Part shown: piece after piece, positions 48,986-63,300 of the stretch | Position numbering within the stretch: position 1 is the stretch's first letter | How the letters are laid out: every line of letters starts with the position of its first letter | Source of the DNA: Synchiropus splendidus | Taxonomy: Eukaryota; Chordata; Actinopteri; Syngnathiformes; Callionymidae | Direction of reading: 5' to 3' | DNA: 64,000 nt | Assembly (NCBI RefSeq): GCF_027744825.2 | Contig: NC_071347.1 | Coordinates: 15,790,501 to 15,854,500 of the forward strand | The notes under the pieces: model-generated | Seen by the model: only the letters and a program-made list of their open reading frames with translations | Databases searched by the model: none | What the model was told of the DNA's origin: nothing | Program-made: the position numbers and the translations under genes

Positions 48986-51900
48986 GTCAGAAAACGAACA
49001 GGATGAACAAAAATCCTGTGATCCTAGATGTTGATGCGTAAATAAACAAAAAATTAAAAAAATCATGTGGCCAAATGGAAAATTCAGAAAACCTTAATAG
49101 ACAATGTTATTCAGTGGATGTGAATGATAAAAGTCGAAATGGAATGTGCCAAATTGACCTCCCACAGTTGTTAGAATGAGCACTCTCTGCTTTGTTGACG
49201 TTGCCTTGCGCAACCATTAACCATATTCCCTTGACCACACATTACATGCACAGTGCAACATGCACGTCATTTGACAATGTGTTGCGTGAACAAGTAGTAT
49301 AGTGAAGTATAGGACACAAAACTCCACTTTCACGATGTCAATATATAACACCATGGGAGTGAGGATGTGTTGGAGAGTCATGTCAATTACTGAATACTTT
49401 ACTACTTAATCAAACCAAATTATTTTTAGATTATTTCTCTGTCATGGTCCATTGAAAAATATCTCTTATATTATCTCTTCAAGGGAGAGGCCAAGAAGCA
49501 CTCGTGGAGCTCCTTCATTGAATGTCATACCTCCTGCGGCATTCGGACTCTTGCATGTCCTTGGTCTGGTCCCTGGCCTCCAGTTAGTTGAACCTGCCTG
49601 GGACACCTTCACTAGGGAGACAACTGGAAGTCAAAGCATTTGAGGAGTGTTTTTCACCAGTCGAGAGTCTGGACAATTTAGAAAAGAAACTTCTATTAGT
49701 GTCCCAGATTTTGTACTTTGTCGGTGCGTAGATTGACTGGTAATAGAGGAGCTTTCTTTACCTCGACAGCCTCATATAGTGTCCTCATTACTCAAGATTC
49801 TTCCCCATCCCACACGCCGAGAAACTTTTCTTAGGGCAGGAACTCATCCCCAACTTCTGGTGCTTGAGAACAATGGCAAAAACAAATATATTTATTCTGT
49901 TTATTTAACAGCGGTGAAAACGGAATATTAATGTGGAACGTCTCATATGCCCCATTCCTTGACAAAAGTGTCCCAATATTTCAAGAAAATACAATTCCCT
50001 TTTGTGCCAGTCAAGCAGACCTGTACTTGCAGAGTTATTCACTGGCCATTAAGCAGCGGATTCCTGTTTCTCTACTCTGCAAAATTGGAGACAGCCAGAC
50101 AGAGTGGCAAAGCAGCGAACTAACAAGTCGGCCAGACTGTCCACAATGCTGATCCATCCTAGGATCACTGACATTAGGATCACATTGGGGACATAATGCA
50201 ATTTACCTGCTTCATCAGCTAATGCAGCACAAATCCATTTTTGCCGAAACAGGAAGAGCCACATACATTATCTTGATGACCATGTGGAGTCGAGGGGGGT
50301 GGGGGGCGGTGTGTGTGTGTGGAGGGGTGGGGGGAGCAACTAATGAGACTAAATGTAATTACAGCCCACCTCCGATTTGAAAACAATATAAACCCCCCCC
50401 CGCACTCCAATTTCGGAATCCGTTCAGCGCGAGGAGAATAAACCCCCTTCACGTCCGGGCTTTGCAATCGGCTTTCCTGACACTTTTTTAGATCGGCGTT
50501 CGGGGCTCCTCATTAAGATTCCCATTAGCTGATGGCTTTGCCGCCATCTTTCCGACGTACACCAGCGGATTTGGAAAACAGGAGGTGTTGAGTCATTGAC
50601 ATTCTAATGATATCGCTCAAAAACTTTCCACTCTGCTTAGTCAGAACAGATCCTCAAAGAAGATAAGTGCAGTCAACGCGCTTCAATTCCTGTCAGTCTC
50701 TTTCTCTGGAAATAATGGAATGAGTCTCTGCTGTCTGGGGTTTCTTTTTTTTTTTCCCAAATGCATTAAAAACAGACAAAACCCGGCAATTGTGTTGTCT
50801 CTATCTCGTCTCACGCACTTACTCTGTTTGCCACCATTTTTACATTCTCCTCATGCAAGGTGACTTCCACACTTCTCTTGGATCATAATGCATCATGGAG
50901 GTTAAAGTGGTGAGGTTTCAGATGAGTGCGCACTACTTTCCTTCTCCCCACCTCCTCCTATCTATCTATCTATCTATCTATCTCTCGCTAGATGTCCTTC
51001 TCTGTCTCTTGTCTGTACATCTTTGAGTAGCCCAAAGTAAACCTGCCGGCGCGTATGCAGAGGACAATTACAAACCTCAGCATGAAGATTTTCACAGAAT
51101 TGAGGACACGCGTGAGTGTGCGCTGATGTGTGGGTGGGCGCCAACAATAAACAGAAAATTAACAAATGAAATAATCACAAGGAGAAAGGCGAATAAACGT
51201 ATCATTCCAAACAGCTGGCCTGATAGTCTGACACCCCCGCAGTTGGGAGAGGAAAAAAAACCCTGTCCAAGCGCTAAGCTTCTTATAAATATTTGTAATT
51301 AAATCGGCTGGGGGACGTGTGAGAGTGGCATTTCTATCACCTCAGAATGTGGCTACAACTGCTGCAGGTGTCCTTGATGCCCAGAGACTTTTTGATCCAC
51401 CAGAAGCTGCAAAACTGAGATGCAATTGGCTTGTCCTCCAGCTTATCTGAACGCTTCACTTATGTTCAAGAGTTCACTACCCGTTTATTTGCATTTTCAG
51501 CTGTTGCCAGCCTCCTTCTCTCTTCGCAGCTTAAATACTCGTAAAACTTGACGAAACTTTCTCCAGACGGCCTGGACTTTTCAAAGTGCCTCTGATCAAT
51601 TTTGTCACACCACCAATAGAACTAACAACTCCGGAATGCTAAGAAGTTGCTTGTCAGGACAAACCCATGCGGAATTGCCATCTTTTTTTTTTTTGTCTTT
51701 TACGCTAGAGTTTGGTGTCTCTGGGCCGATTGATTTTGTTAAGCTGTTTTGACTCAAACTACGCGCTCATCAAAAGGCTGGTATGTTTGAGGGGACCGTT
51801 TCATCCACTCGGCCGAGACGTTTCTGGAGCAGGGCTTCGCAAGAGCTTCCCAGGATGGGGATCAGCTCCTCCCAAACCACGGGTTTCACAGGAGGGAGGA

Positions 51901-54048
51901 GGAGGGAGGTTTTTGATCACGCATGAGAGAATGAGAGCTTCATTTCAAATGATTCTAATGTGGCAGCAGAGTTGAGGAGTTCATAAAAAGTGTCCACCAC
52001 ATGGGTTATTTCACTGCAGGAAACAGATGTGTTCTGCGCTTTGTGATGGTTTTGTGTTGTGTTTAAGTGCAATGTAAATAAACATGACACGGTACGCCAC
52101 GCCACGGCCCGACATGGCATGGTAGATGATCATAAACAAAGGTCACGGACGCTCCTTAATACATTATGATGTGAGATATAATTCCAAAAACATTCTATTG
52201 TTCTATAACTGTCACCGTCTTAGTGGTGTTTGGGTGTCCTCATGATGAGCTGCAACAAAAACTGGCCCCCACTGTGGCCTTTTTGTGGAATAGCTTGAGA
52301 CCTTTGATAAATATCAAAGGAAAAAAAGTCAACAAAACTGAACAAAAAGCCAAAATCCTTCTTTGACAAATTATTCCTACATATTATGACAGTTTGCTCT
52401 GTCGGTCTAGAATTTTCTTGAATAGAAATCCTGAGTCAAAGACGGAGACAAGACCAAGCAAAAATGCATTTGAGACAAGACTGAGCCCTTAAGAAATGGA
52501 TCAGTCTTTAGACCGATATGAAGTGCTGTAAGACTAACACTTGCACATACATATTTCCTGCCACATTCAGTGGAAAGATCTAACCTCCTCTTTTTTTTAG
52601 CGGTTAACCAAAGTCTTTATTCACTCCTCGCGATGAGGATGATGACATATATTTGAGTAGTCATAATTCATCATCAGAAAACGCTTTAGAAAAAGGTTTT
52701 CCTAGACGTCCTGAAGCCTTTCTGCTCTTGGTGCAACATGGAATTTTCTCGCCTTGTCACCACCCTGACACCAACACGCAAGGTCAAGGCGATTACACTC
52801 CTCTGACTCCGGAGCAGGAGGTGAAAATGGCACTGCACAATTGCTGCAGTTTTTGGTGCAGTCGGAGAGACGCATGAAAGCAGCATGTCACATGATTCCA
52901 GGCATTTAAATTGTGTTTTGTCCTTGGTACAAGAAGATAAAACTCCTCTGAATGTGAACATATGCCCTGCAGAATAGCGCTGTTTTTTTTTTTTTTTTTG
53001 CTCCAGATGGATCTCAAGAAACTCCAAAGACATTGTGCCGATCGAACATATGTTCATCGGGGATAAGTGATCAAGAAAGCTCACTGTAGACAACATGGCT
53101 GAACACGTGTATTATTGCCGGAGCAATACATCACGTCTAGAGAAATGCGGCGTGCTGGAAACACTGCCATCAAAAGCCAAAGCCTCGCGGCTTGTCATCT
53201 GTGATTAATGTGAAGCCCCGACGAAATACATCAGAGAACTTTTCAATGGAAAGGTTACAGAAAGCACAATTGCAGGGAATGAGGACGTCGCCGAATTCCA
53301 TACAGTGTTTCCCATCTGTCCCCGATCATCCCACGTGCTTTGTCTCGCAAGAATTATGAGACCTTTCTATCAAGGGGAAATTGCTTTTACAGCAACCTCA
53401 TCCCACACTCCAGACTCCTTACAGCAGCCATCCGGAGAATGTGCGCCCAGATGTGTGTGTGCCGCAGTGCTGACTCCGCCAAAGCCACCGCCACCGGACC
53501 TAACACAAGGTGATAGCACTTCCTGTCACACGCTCGCCCTCTTCTCATTTGTTTGTGTCATACCTGTGCACCTGCTGCTGTCACCCTTACTTAGATATGA
53601 CGCTCTCAGTGTCGGTTTGTGTGTCAGAAAATAAGGTTTTGTTTCAACACAAGTCATGTTTGCTTGTCATCCTGCAAAGGTTGATCGTCTGTCATGGGAA
53701 AAAATGAGCGAATTGATGAGACCAGGATAAGAACTGGGAGGATAATGATGGGAAACAGTTCGCAGGTCTGTAGTTCCTTTGAAGTGACCTTTCATGAGAA
53801 ATGTACTGAATGTCCGTCATGACCCGAATCTCCCTGGTTCCCTCACCTCTGCCTGTCTTCTTCTGTCTCCCATTTTTTAACTCTGTGATAAGATTTTTCT
53901 TGCCTTTCTCACTGAAGTGTAAATTTGGCAGGGCCATGCCTTTTTATGTGAACGTCTTAGGAGCGTGACCCTGAGGAGGATGATGGAAAGACACGAGTTA
54001 GAATGAGACAAGAGGCCAGTCCGACGTTAACATCCCTACTTAATCGTC
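48986..54048. other. Non-coding stretch, no gene seen
   Basis: Unique-looking sequence with short microsatellites (for example TCTA at 50959-50984). Several blocks (about 50480-50700, 53090-53330) are complex, non-repetitive and lack coding potential; they are candidates for conserved non-coding elements. No exon recognised. Confidence 0.45.
50959..50984. repeat. (TATC)n microsatellite
   Basis: Six uninterrupted tetranucleotide units. Confidence 0.9.
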
Positions 54049-54080
54049 CACACACACACACACACACACGCGCGCGCGTG
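54049..54080. repeat. (CA)n(CG)n alternating purine-pyrimidine tract
   Basis: About ten CA units run into about five CG units and then GTG. Such alternation favours Z-DNA. It sits at the left border of the family-R repeat. Confidence 0.92.
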
Positions 54081-54096
54081 CTTGTACTTCAGGCTT

Positions 54097-54320
54097 AGTG
54101 AGGACACTCATTGCCGTAATGCTTTTCCCAGCTTCTCACCCTTAACTAAACCATCCAAAACAAATGGCTAACCATAACGTTACTTAAACACAGTTATATC
54201 GACACACTTATTTTGACATTTTCCCATTTTCACCCTCAAAACTCTATGTGGACCGGCCTGATTAAGCAAAATGTCCTCATAAGATCAGTGTCTTGTCAGA
54301 GATTGGTCCACACAAGAGTA
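54097..54320 (+). repeat. Dispersed repeat, family R, copy 2
   Basis: Homologous to 37520-37700 (ATTGCCGTAATGCTTTTCCC, ACAAATGGCTAACCATAAC). Flanked on both sides by CA-rich sequence. Unclassified and non-coding. Confidence 0.6.
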
Positions 54321-54510
54321 TTAATACATATGTAAGAACACACACAGAAACACAAATTATACACTAGATACCATTGTTTTTGACAGAAGTCGTCTTGCAT
54401 TGCAGATGTAAAATAAAAACACACAAGAGACTCAACAAATAACTAGAAAAAAAACAAAACAAAGCAAGTTTTCAGACAGCACAAAGCTCCACCAAGAATC
54501 TGAAGGTAAA

Positions 54511-55173
54511 GGAACGTCCCGGAATTCAAACAAATCAGAGTTTGAACAAAAATTTAAAGATTTTTTTCTTCGGATTTCGAACGAAAATCCAGAGCTCAAA
54601 ACATAACATGTGTGGACCGATCTGCTGACCCACGACGCGCTTTGTTATTGTGCATAACGCAGCCTCTGTATGCAGACGTGTCCCGTTAGCTACATTTACT
54701 GACTGTTTTTTCTTCATATTGAGGTGTAAAACCTTTCCTGTCTCCACACTGGACCGTGGTAGAGTGTCACAGGGGAGGTGCTCGCTCTCCACACTCCAGG
54801 GTTTGATGTCCTGTTGTGGGCTGGAGCTGGGACAGGGATGAGGCGAGTCTGGGACAGAGCGTGACTTGGTTCATGACTTTGTCACAGCCAAACTGCACAG
54901 AAGCGCACATTCAGAGCTGGACACGCACCGGGCACCTCTTCACTTCTGGAGAGACGTCACTCACTCGGCAACCCCTCCCACATGCAGCGGCCACACACAT
55001 AGAGGAACAGCGCACCTGCAGCAGACACTCTACATTCACTCCTACAAAAGACTATTTTAAGGCTTGGAACACATTATTTCTTTTTCCATTCATTGTAATG
55101 GGAAAAATCAATTCGGATTTCGAACAAATCGCTTCTCGAACAGCCGTCTGGAACGGATTGTGGTCGATTGTGG

Positions 55174-55176
<3 letters not shown>
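54511..55176 (+). mobile_element. TA-targeting non-autonomous element, family T, copy 3
   Basis: Interior nearly identical to copies 1 and 2 from about 54640 on. The left end is diverged (AGAGTTTGAACAAAAATTTA). The right end duplicates GATTGTGGTCG and then runs straight into a TA array, so the last ~20 bp of the terminal repeat are missing or replaced. No transposase. Confidence 0.85.

Positions 55177-55230
<54 letters not shown>
55177..55230. repeat. (TA)n microsatellite abutting family T copy 3
   Basis: 27 pure TA units exactly where the right terminus of the element should lie. Confidence 0.95.
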
Positions 55231-55233
<3 letters not shown>

Positions 55234-56288
55234 ATATGAAATATCATTGGCAACAATGACCTCACTGGCTCAGCAGGCAGCAGTCCAAACCTCTCCACAA
55301 TAGCTGAAACTTCTTCAGCAGAAAGAGACGACTTGTCAAACGGTAACCCGGAAACCAGTGCCAAAATGAAATGATCTGTTCTTTGTCCCGTTGTTGACAT
55401 GCTCTGAAAAATTCACTGCTATCTGTTCTTCCTTTTTTGAGCGAGCGATGGACTGAAGGGATGTCACTGGTGTTTCATTCTAATGTTGTCAGCCATTCAA
55501 AGAAAAACATCACTGGTGGTGAGAGTGACTACTGAATGTAGCAGCATCTTCACATAACAGAGTGTCATAATTCTGATCGTGATTCTGCACATTATGATTT
55601 TGTGTGTTGAGTTGATAGCTCTTGAGACATGTGTTAGGGCATTTACTTGCTGACCTGACACATTTCCAGCAACACATCCAAATGTGTTGCTGAGGATGGA
55701 AATCTTGGTCTTTTTGCTGGAGTAACAGTGGACTTGAGAACAGCACACTGCTTCACATGACCCTGGACTGATGTGTGTTCCTGTAACCATAACAAAGATT
55801 AACCCAGAGGGTGCTTGGTTTTATTTATGGTGTGCATCCTCCTTCCTTGTTTCTGATGCGTTGAACCTCATGGTGAGTCACAGCATATGCTCCTCACACA
55901 GCTAAGGTTTTCTCGGCACGTCCACATCAGAGATAGAAAGTCTGTGAGAGTATGTTACCTGTATTCAGCCGCGACGGCCAGATTGAACTGCTAACTTTTG
56001 GAGATAAAATCCGGCATTAGTGAGTAAAGTTTCCCTTTTCCCCTAGTGTTTTCCCCCTTTGCACCTTAAAACAAAAGATTTTTCCATTGCATATTAATGA
56101 TTTATGAGTGTCTTTGAATAATGTAAACTCCACCTACTCATTGCGCTTCGAGGTGCGAACTGAAGGTGGCACTTTCTCTTCATACACAAAGCCCAGAGTG
56201 ACTAGAGAAAGCTGTTCTCACACCAACTTCAGTTGTGTTTTGAGACAATTCCGTTGTACCTATGGTGTACACTTTAGGACATCCTCAG

Positions 56289-57320
56289 GCCTCAGAAAAA
56301 CCTCCGTCATTCTCAGGTCTCAGACCCAGGTATCAGGAAAACCTCCGTCATCCTCAGGTCTCAGACTCAGGTATCAGGAAAACCTCCGTCATCCTCAGGT
56401 CTCAGACTCAGGTATCAGGTATCAGGAAAACTTCCGTCATCCTCAGGTCTCAGACTCAGGTATCAGGAAAACCTCCGTCATCCTCAGGTCTCAGACTCAG
56501 GTATCAGGTATCAGGAAAACCTCCGTCATCCTCAGGTCTCAGACTCAGGTATCAGGAAAACCTCCGTCATCCTCAGGTCTCAGACTCAGGTATCAGGTAT
56601 CAGGAAAACCTCCGTCATCCTCAGGTCTCAGGCTCAGGTATCAGGAAAACCTCTGTCATCCTCAGGTCTCAGAGTCAGGTATCAGGAAAACCTCCGTCAT
56701 CCTCAGGTCTCAGACTCAGGTATCAGTTATCATGAAAACCTCCATCATCCTCAGGTCTCAGACTCAGGTATCAGGAAAACCTCCATCATCCTCAGGTCTC
56801 AGACTCAGGTATCAGGAAAACCTCCGTCATCCTCAGGTCTCAGACTCAGGTATCATTATCAGGAAAACCTCCATCATCCTCAGGTCTCAGACTCAGGTAT
56901 CAGGAAAACCTCCGTCATCCTCAGGTCTCAGACTCAGGTATCAGGAAAACCTCCGTCATTCTTGGGTCTCAGACTCAGGTATCAGGAAAACCTCCGTCAT
57001 CCTCAGGTCTCAGACTCAGGTATCAGGAAAACCTCCGTCATCCTCAGGTCTCAGAGTCAGGTATCAGGAAAACCTCCGTCATCCTCAGGTCTCAGACTCA
57101 GGTATCAGGAAAACCTCCGTCATCCTCAGGTCTCAGACTCAGGTATCAGGAAAACCTCCGTCATCCTCAGGTCTCAGGAAAACCTCCGTCATCCTCAGGT
57201 CTCAGACTCAGGTATCAGGAAAACCTCCGTCATCCTCAGGTCTCAGACTCAGGCATCAGGAAAACCTCCGTCATCCTCAGGTCTCAGAGTCAGGTATTAG
57301 GTATCAGGAAAACCTCTGTT
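56289..57320 (+). repeat. 41-bp minisatellite, about 25 units
   Basis: The unit contains GGAAAACCTCCGTCATCC followed by TCAGGTCTCAGACTCAGGT. About 25 copies with few substitutions (CCGTC/CCATC/CTGTC; CAGACT/CAGAGT). Some units carry a 7-bp duplication (GGTATCA), giving 48-bp units that alternate with 41-bp units in the first third, an 89-bp higher-order repeat. One unit near 57170 is truncated. The unit has no TAA, TAG or TGA on the + strand in any frame, so a 433-codon open frame (56108-57409) spans it. The repeat explains that frame; I do not call a gene. Confidence 0.95.
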
Positions 57321-60300
57321 TTGACTCAATGAAGTCTGGTGGAGTTTTGACACAGTTGATCCCTTCGGATGCCATGCAGGCTCCAGCAGTGTGTTTTGGA
57401 TCATTGTAGTGGACAAAGCGATGATCTGATCCTAAATGTGGATATACAGCAGAGGCTAAGAGACATATTGTTTTTCATACATTTTACTGTGATCCTCCTG
57501 GAAAATATCAAGACAGAAATATTGTGCCATTTATTATATATATATAAAATTAAAGGCCATTTCCTCGCTATGTAGAGACATTTATGGGCGTAATTTAAAA
57601 TTCCCAACAAATGCCAGTGCATTTTCTTGTTGCGCCTCCATCTGAAGAGTGTGAAGCGAGAGAGGCAGTGACGGAGCACCGAAAACAGACCACAGGCAGA
57701 GCAATCGATCGGCCCCATCAAGGCTCAGTGATGTCGGGAGATACAAAACCACAATTAATTATAAATCACCTCGTCCATGAAAGTCCATTAGAACAAGAGA
57801 GCTACAAAAAGTCTGCATCAAACAACAGGAAAAAGTGATAAAGCGTGCACATTTCACACATCAGAAGAGGCATGGCGACTCACTTGGCAGCTCCTGTCAT
57901 TGATGCTGTTGTAATTATTTTGGTTGAAAGTAAGCAGATGCTTGTTGTATCCATATTCAATATGCACGTTTCTCTGAGCACTTTATCAATAGCACAGGAT
58001 GCATGATAAATCATCACCCGTAGTGGTACGTGTAACCACGCATGTGTTTAGGTGCGGGCTAATGTGCATATAAAGCAATGGCAAACTGTGAGGCAGCCGC
58101 GAGCAGGTGCTGCTTTACGACGATCCACGGGCGTGTTCACAGACGGTCCTTGTCAGCGCCACTCCACAGAGCCCCTGCTGTCTCCGGCAGGTTGCGGCTC
58201 AGTCCTGAAACCATGTGTTGCATTAAAAGTCCCCTGCAAATCATGTAAAGCTTTGTTCTACCCCAGGGAGAATGAAAGTTTTTTTTCATTCCGACTGTAC
58301 TTTCATCAGGTTTTTTCACTTTTAAAAAGCCTGATGTCTGTAATACCTACAGAGTGTGGCTGCATGTTCTCTCAGACTCATCTGTGACGCGTTCTCTTCC
58401 TGCTTCTGGCCGCCCTGTCACACCAAGCTCTGCAGTGTCTCCTACTCTATAAAGTGGATTTCAAGTACACCCATTTCATATGAGATGCACCGCAGTGGCA
58501 TGAAGCGAGCAGACTAAACAGATCAACAACTCTCTCACGCTCGCCCTGCAACGTCTGAAACGTTCGCCTGCATTCGCTCTGTTATATTGTGACAAGACTC
58601 TGCAAATCGTGGCTTGAATACCAATAATTTCTCGACACTCTCTCTTTATGCGTCTACTATCGCCCTGATAGGATGATTTTCACTCCCTGGGTTTGTTTTG
58701 TATTGGCAGAGATGGCCTGGATGAGTAAGCTTATCCTGTCTCTCATTTTGGATTTCCATCAGCTGTGGCTCTCCTATCGTCCCGAAACTCTCAGGACACA
58801 CACAAACACACAGTCACACGCGGCGTAAGAGAGAGTTTCTATGCATAAGATTATTATTGAAGGGTTGCCACGCTGTAGCGCCCTGATGCTGGGGACGTGC
58901 GACAGCGGGATTATTTAACACCAGGAGGAACATGTTACATGATGACAAGGAGAATCAGCAAACTGCCCTTGTAATACTGATTCATATGGTCTTGCAGGTT
59001 TGTAGCAGTTACTTGGTTTTCTCCTTCTCCTTCTTCTTCTTCTTCTTCTTATTGTCCAACAATAGTCAGGTTTCCATCCGAATGTTTCGACATGTCTCAT
59101 TGAAAATGGGAAAAAAGAAAATCCGACTTTACCATGTATTACTTTACGATTATTGAGAGGAGAAGGCGCCATGAGATGACATCATCAGAGAGCGTCTCTG
59201 CTTTCCTTCCAGAATAGCATTAATGTTACCTTTTTTTTATATATATATTTATTCATCCCCCAAACATATCTCACTTTATTGTTTGCCGCCATTTTTTTGG
59301 ATGACAACGTATTCGTGCGGCGTAATAGCCAGTCCAAACATGTGACGTGGTATCAGGTCCAGTTGTCCTGTTGTCATAGCAAAAATCTAAATGTCCTTTT
59401 ATCAACATGCAGACAAATCTACCTACCCCAACCGTGACGTTTCACCACATTTGTTCAAGTCGAAACTCATTATTTGCTTTTTAGGTCATTATTCCCCTTT
59501 TTTCCTTTAAAATTGTGTTCTTCTAATAGATGATACCTATTCTAACAGCAATGTTTGTGCCACAAAAATAGATAACTAAAAGTTCTCATGGTAAATACTG
59601 TAAGGAAAAATAGACTTTTTGTAACATTGTTTTATCCATAGTAACATAGACATTCACCATCTTCGTCTTCGAGGATTAATAATTTATGATAATCATTTAA
59701 ATAAAAAAGTTTAATATCAAAGAATATATTTACATTAAGAAAACTATATAAAATCAAAGAATATATTTATATCAAAAATATATATATAAAATCAAAGAAT
59801 ATATTTATTGATAAACATAATCTCATGGCTTGGTTACATTTTCCTATTTTATATGACTAAAGTCACAAAATTGAAGTTACATTTAACGTTATTTTTCTTC
59901 TCTTGTCCTCTGACTTCACGGCTCCTCAGTCGTAGTATATATTTTGGCCCTATATGTAGTAACGTTTCTCACTACAAGATACAGACATGGACATTAAGCC
60001 AGACTAGCTGAGGCAGAGGGGGAGATACTGCTGATGTCATTGGGAGTGATTTGAAAGGACAACAAATGAGTGGAAATCGGTGTGAAGAAGTTTGGAGAAA
60101 CCAATGAGCGTTGTGGATGAGGCAAATCAGGAAATGGAGGTGGATCTATTGTATGGTAGATAGCTGCCTTGCTGTGGCTTTACCTGACAGGAAATGTTAT
60201 GCATATTTCTAACTCAAGTTTCTGGGGAAAAAAACAAAAAAAAGAAACACTAACTCTTATCAGTTCTATTTCAGGGATATCAAGGATTCCGTTTTTGCAC

Positions 60301-63300
60301 TTTTGTTTGTTATTTGAGACATAAATAGACTCTTATGTGTTGTGTGGCCATCCAGAGTTACATGGAAGTAACTTTGTGTATGTGAGAAGATTGGGGCAAT
60401 TTACTGCATTATTGTCAGCAGATGGGCATCACTTTTGTTCAGAAACTCAAAGTGATTGAATGGAGGCGAGCTTGTTGATTCTGCAGTAATGTGGATAATG
60501 AAAGTGAAAAGGGACATCATTTATTTGATTTGTCACTCCCGCTTTCCTCGCATGAACCCTCCTCCCTCTGGAGGCCTAATTTTGCTGTCTACTGTCATCA
60601 GTTGTGTATTTAAAAAAAAAGTCATTTGGCTCTGGCCACGCAGGCCAAAACGCATGCATGAGAACATTCGGATGGGAGCAGAGATGAATCACAGGAAGAT
60701 TTAACTGGGTCACTAAATGATTCTGTATAAGCTTGTATCACGATCACGGGCTGTTTCTCTCCCCAAAGCCCTCGCCGGACTAACACACCATAACAGGTTA
60801 GTAGCGTCCTGAAAAATGGGCGCATTTTTGCACAATGAGCCCGCACAATAGTCCATGAAATGATGGCGGGTCAAAAAACAAAAGGGCTGGAAAGCCACTT
60901 TAGTGGGGCGGATGGCAATCTGGAGCCTCCTCGATACACGTGCCAGACACTTTATGTTCAGGGCTGCGGCGTCGAGCTGAGGCTGAATGATTTGGCACAG
61001 AAACCCTCAGTGGGACTAAAGCCGGTCACTCCACAGCTTTCCCCTCGCGCAGAGGCTGGAGCTGGAGTTAATTGTTCCCATGATGGTGTCAGAATTGATC
61101 AGTGCCACCGTTCCCTCTGACATTACCTCAAAAAAAAAAAAAAAAAAAGGGTAAACCAGTCTCTGGATTTTGACATCTGACAGGGCGAGGGCCCCAGTCT
61201 GATTGCTTTTGCTCTATGGGAATCGCAAAGATCAATGGAACAGCGTTGCTCATAGAGTCATTAGCCTTCCAGTTATAGCACACAGGTGTAGAACAAATAT
61301 CAACAGTGGAGCTACCGGAGTCAACTCAGGACACACTTCACTCCCCCTGGTTTTATTTTTGTGAGGTAGCGTTGCACAGAGCCGCTCAAGTCCAAGGTCA
61401 GCAAAGCAATTTTTGGTGTGGTATACAAGCAAAACAATCCCATGTCTTTCACTACCATGAAAAGCCTCCAGGGTCTCATTAAATAATAATAATAATAATA
61501 AAAAAAAAAGATGTACTTCGGTGCAGCCAGCAAGCAGATTTCTCATCTGCGGAATCTGTCATACACGAAAAAAAAAAGAAAATGGGTGGGGAGGGAATAA
61601 AATACTTGTTCAGTTTCAGGTTCTTTCAACGTGATCACCTTTTGGGTACAGATGGGTTGAAACTAAAAATAAGAGCCATTAGTTTAAAGAGGCCAGAAGG
61701 CCAGACAACGTGTTGGTCGCGATCTGCAAACCCACCACGAGCTCTTGTGAACCTTTCCCACGCATTCCTTTTTAAACAGCGAAGAGTTATGATCCTAAGC
61801 ATTTTCCTCTGGTGCCTATAGCTTCAGAGCCAGAAGCTTTAGGAAGACACAGAAGCTGAAATATTTCTCCCACACATCTGGTGAGGAATTGTTGACAATC
61901 CTATATGTGTCTTTGAAATAAATAAATAAATAAATAAAATAAATAAGTAGTTAAAGTTTGTAACCGGTACAGGATTTTATTTGTAGACATCAAAATACAA
62001 TGAACTGTATAAAATGGCATCATATGTTTTTGACTCTTTACGCTCCTCGGAGGCAGACGTGACCGTGAGGTCCACTGTTGGCCAGATCTCAAGTCACAAC
62101 TGCATTTATTTATGAGCCTCTTTTTCCAAGACGACAATTTTTTTTAAGTCAAGTTAAATGTATATCCAACGATCAATAAAAGAATTAAATATAATATTGA
62201 AACTATGCGCCGTGGCAGGTACTAATACAGCGCTTGTTTAGTTCCATTCCAGATTTACATTTTGACATTGAGGAACACTGCATCAACGTCAGTGGCTCTT
62301 CCTGTAGCACTGACAGGTGGCAAGCAGATCCAACGCAAAAAAACACAACACAATAGACATATCTTGTGGATTTGCTGTGGGAATAAGAGGATTGATGATC
62401 TTAGAGACTTGGGAATAAGATGAAAACAACAGGCTGGTTGTAAGTGAACAAATTGGTTGCAAGGATAATTACAAAAGCGATTGCTATTGACAGCAGAAAC
62501 CTAAACCTAGGACACAGTGAGGGTCACGTGATTCAGTTGTACCTATGTTTTCTACTATCTGGTACTTTGCTTTAACTGGTGTAGTCCAAACTGATAGCAG
62601 AACACATTCGTCTTTTCGCCCGTGTAAATCCAGATCAACCAGGGGAACGCCACAGAAATAAAAATGACTTCAAAGTCATTCATTTTCTAGCAAACAGTGA
62701 AAGTTATAATATTAAATATTTACTCTACTTTACAAAAAGAGCAGGACAGTTGGAAACTCCTGATACATAACATCTTCATCTGTACATCGGTACATCGGTA
62801 GGTAATTTATTCAATACTTTAACGTTGAATTTTGAGCTTGCTTGGACGTCTCAAGGAGGCAGATCTCTCTTGATCGATATAAAGTTCATTGGAGGCTACA
62901 CAGGTGGAAGTTTTTCCCAGAAGAAAAAGCGAGAACGAGAACTCTCGAGTTCAACCAACTAGAACTGACACTAACTGGGCAACATCAACCACAGAGGGTA
63001 TCATTGCAGCATAAAAAACAAGCAAAACACTTGCATGTACGTTCACGAGGGAACAGGAGGTATAACGGAAGTAGCGATGAAAACACGCCTTGTTGTTCCA
63101 CAGTAGTTCGACAGGTGTTACCATCTGCTGCAATTGTCATGAGTGTACACTGCCGTATGTGGGGGACATCTATGCATTAAATATTAAATATCTCACAAGA
63201 AAACAAATTTCACACCGCTTTGACCTGTTTTCATGTGTGCAGCAGGTGGTCAGAATAAATCTGTCATAAAGTATGAGAATACCCACGAAAACAGCAGGAC

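Noticed and set aside
56289..57320. CRISPR-like array
   Set aside because: Units are contiguous 41-bp repeats without unique spacers in a vertebrate genome; this is a minisatellite.
62842..63180. 112-codon + strand open frame
   Set aside because: Basic composition but no recognisable domain, and no upstream or downstream exon evidence.
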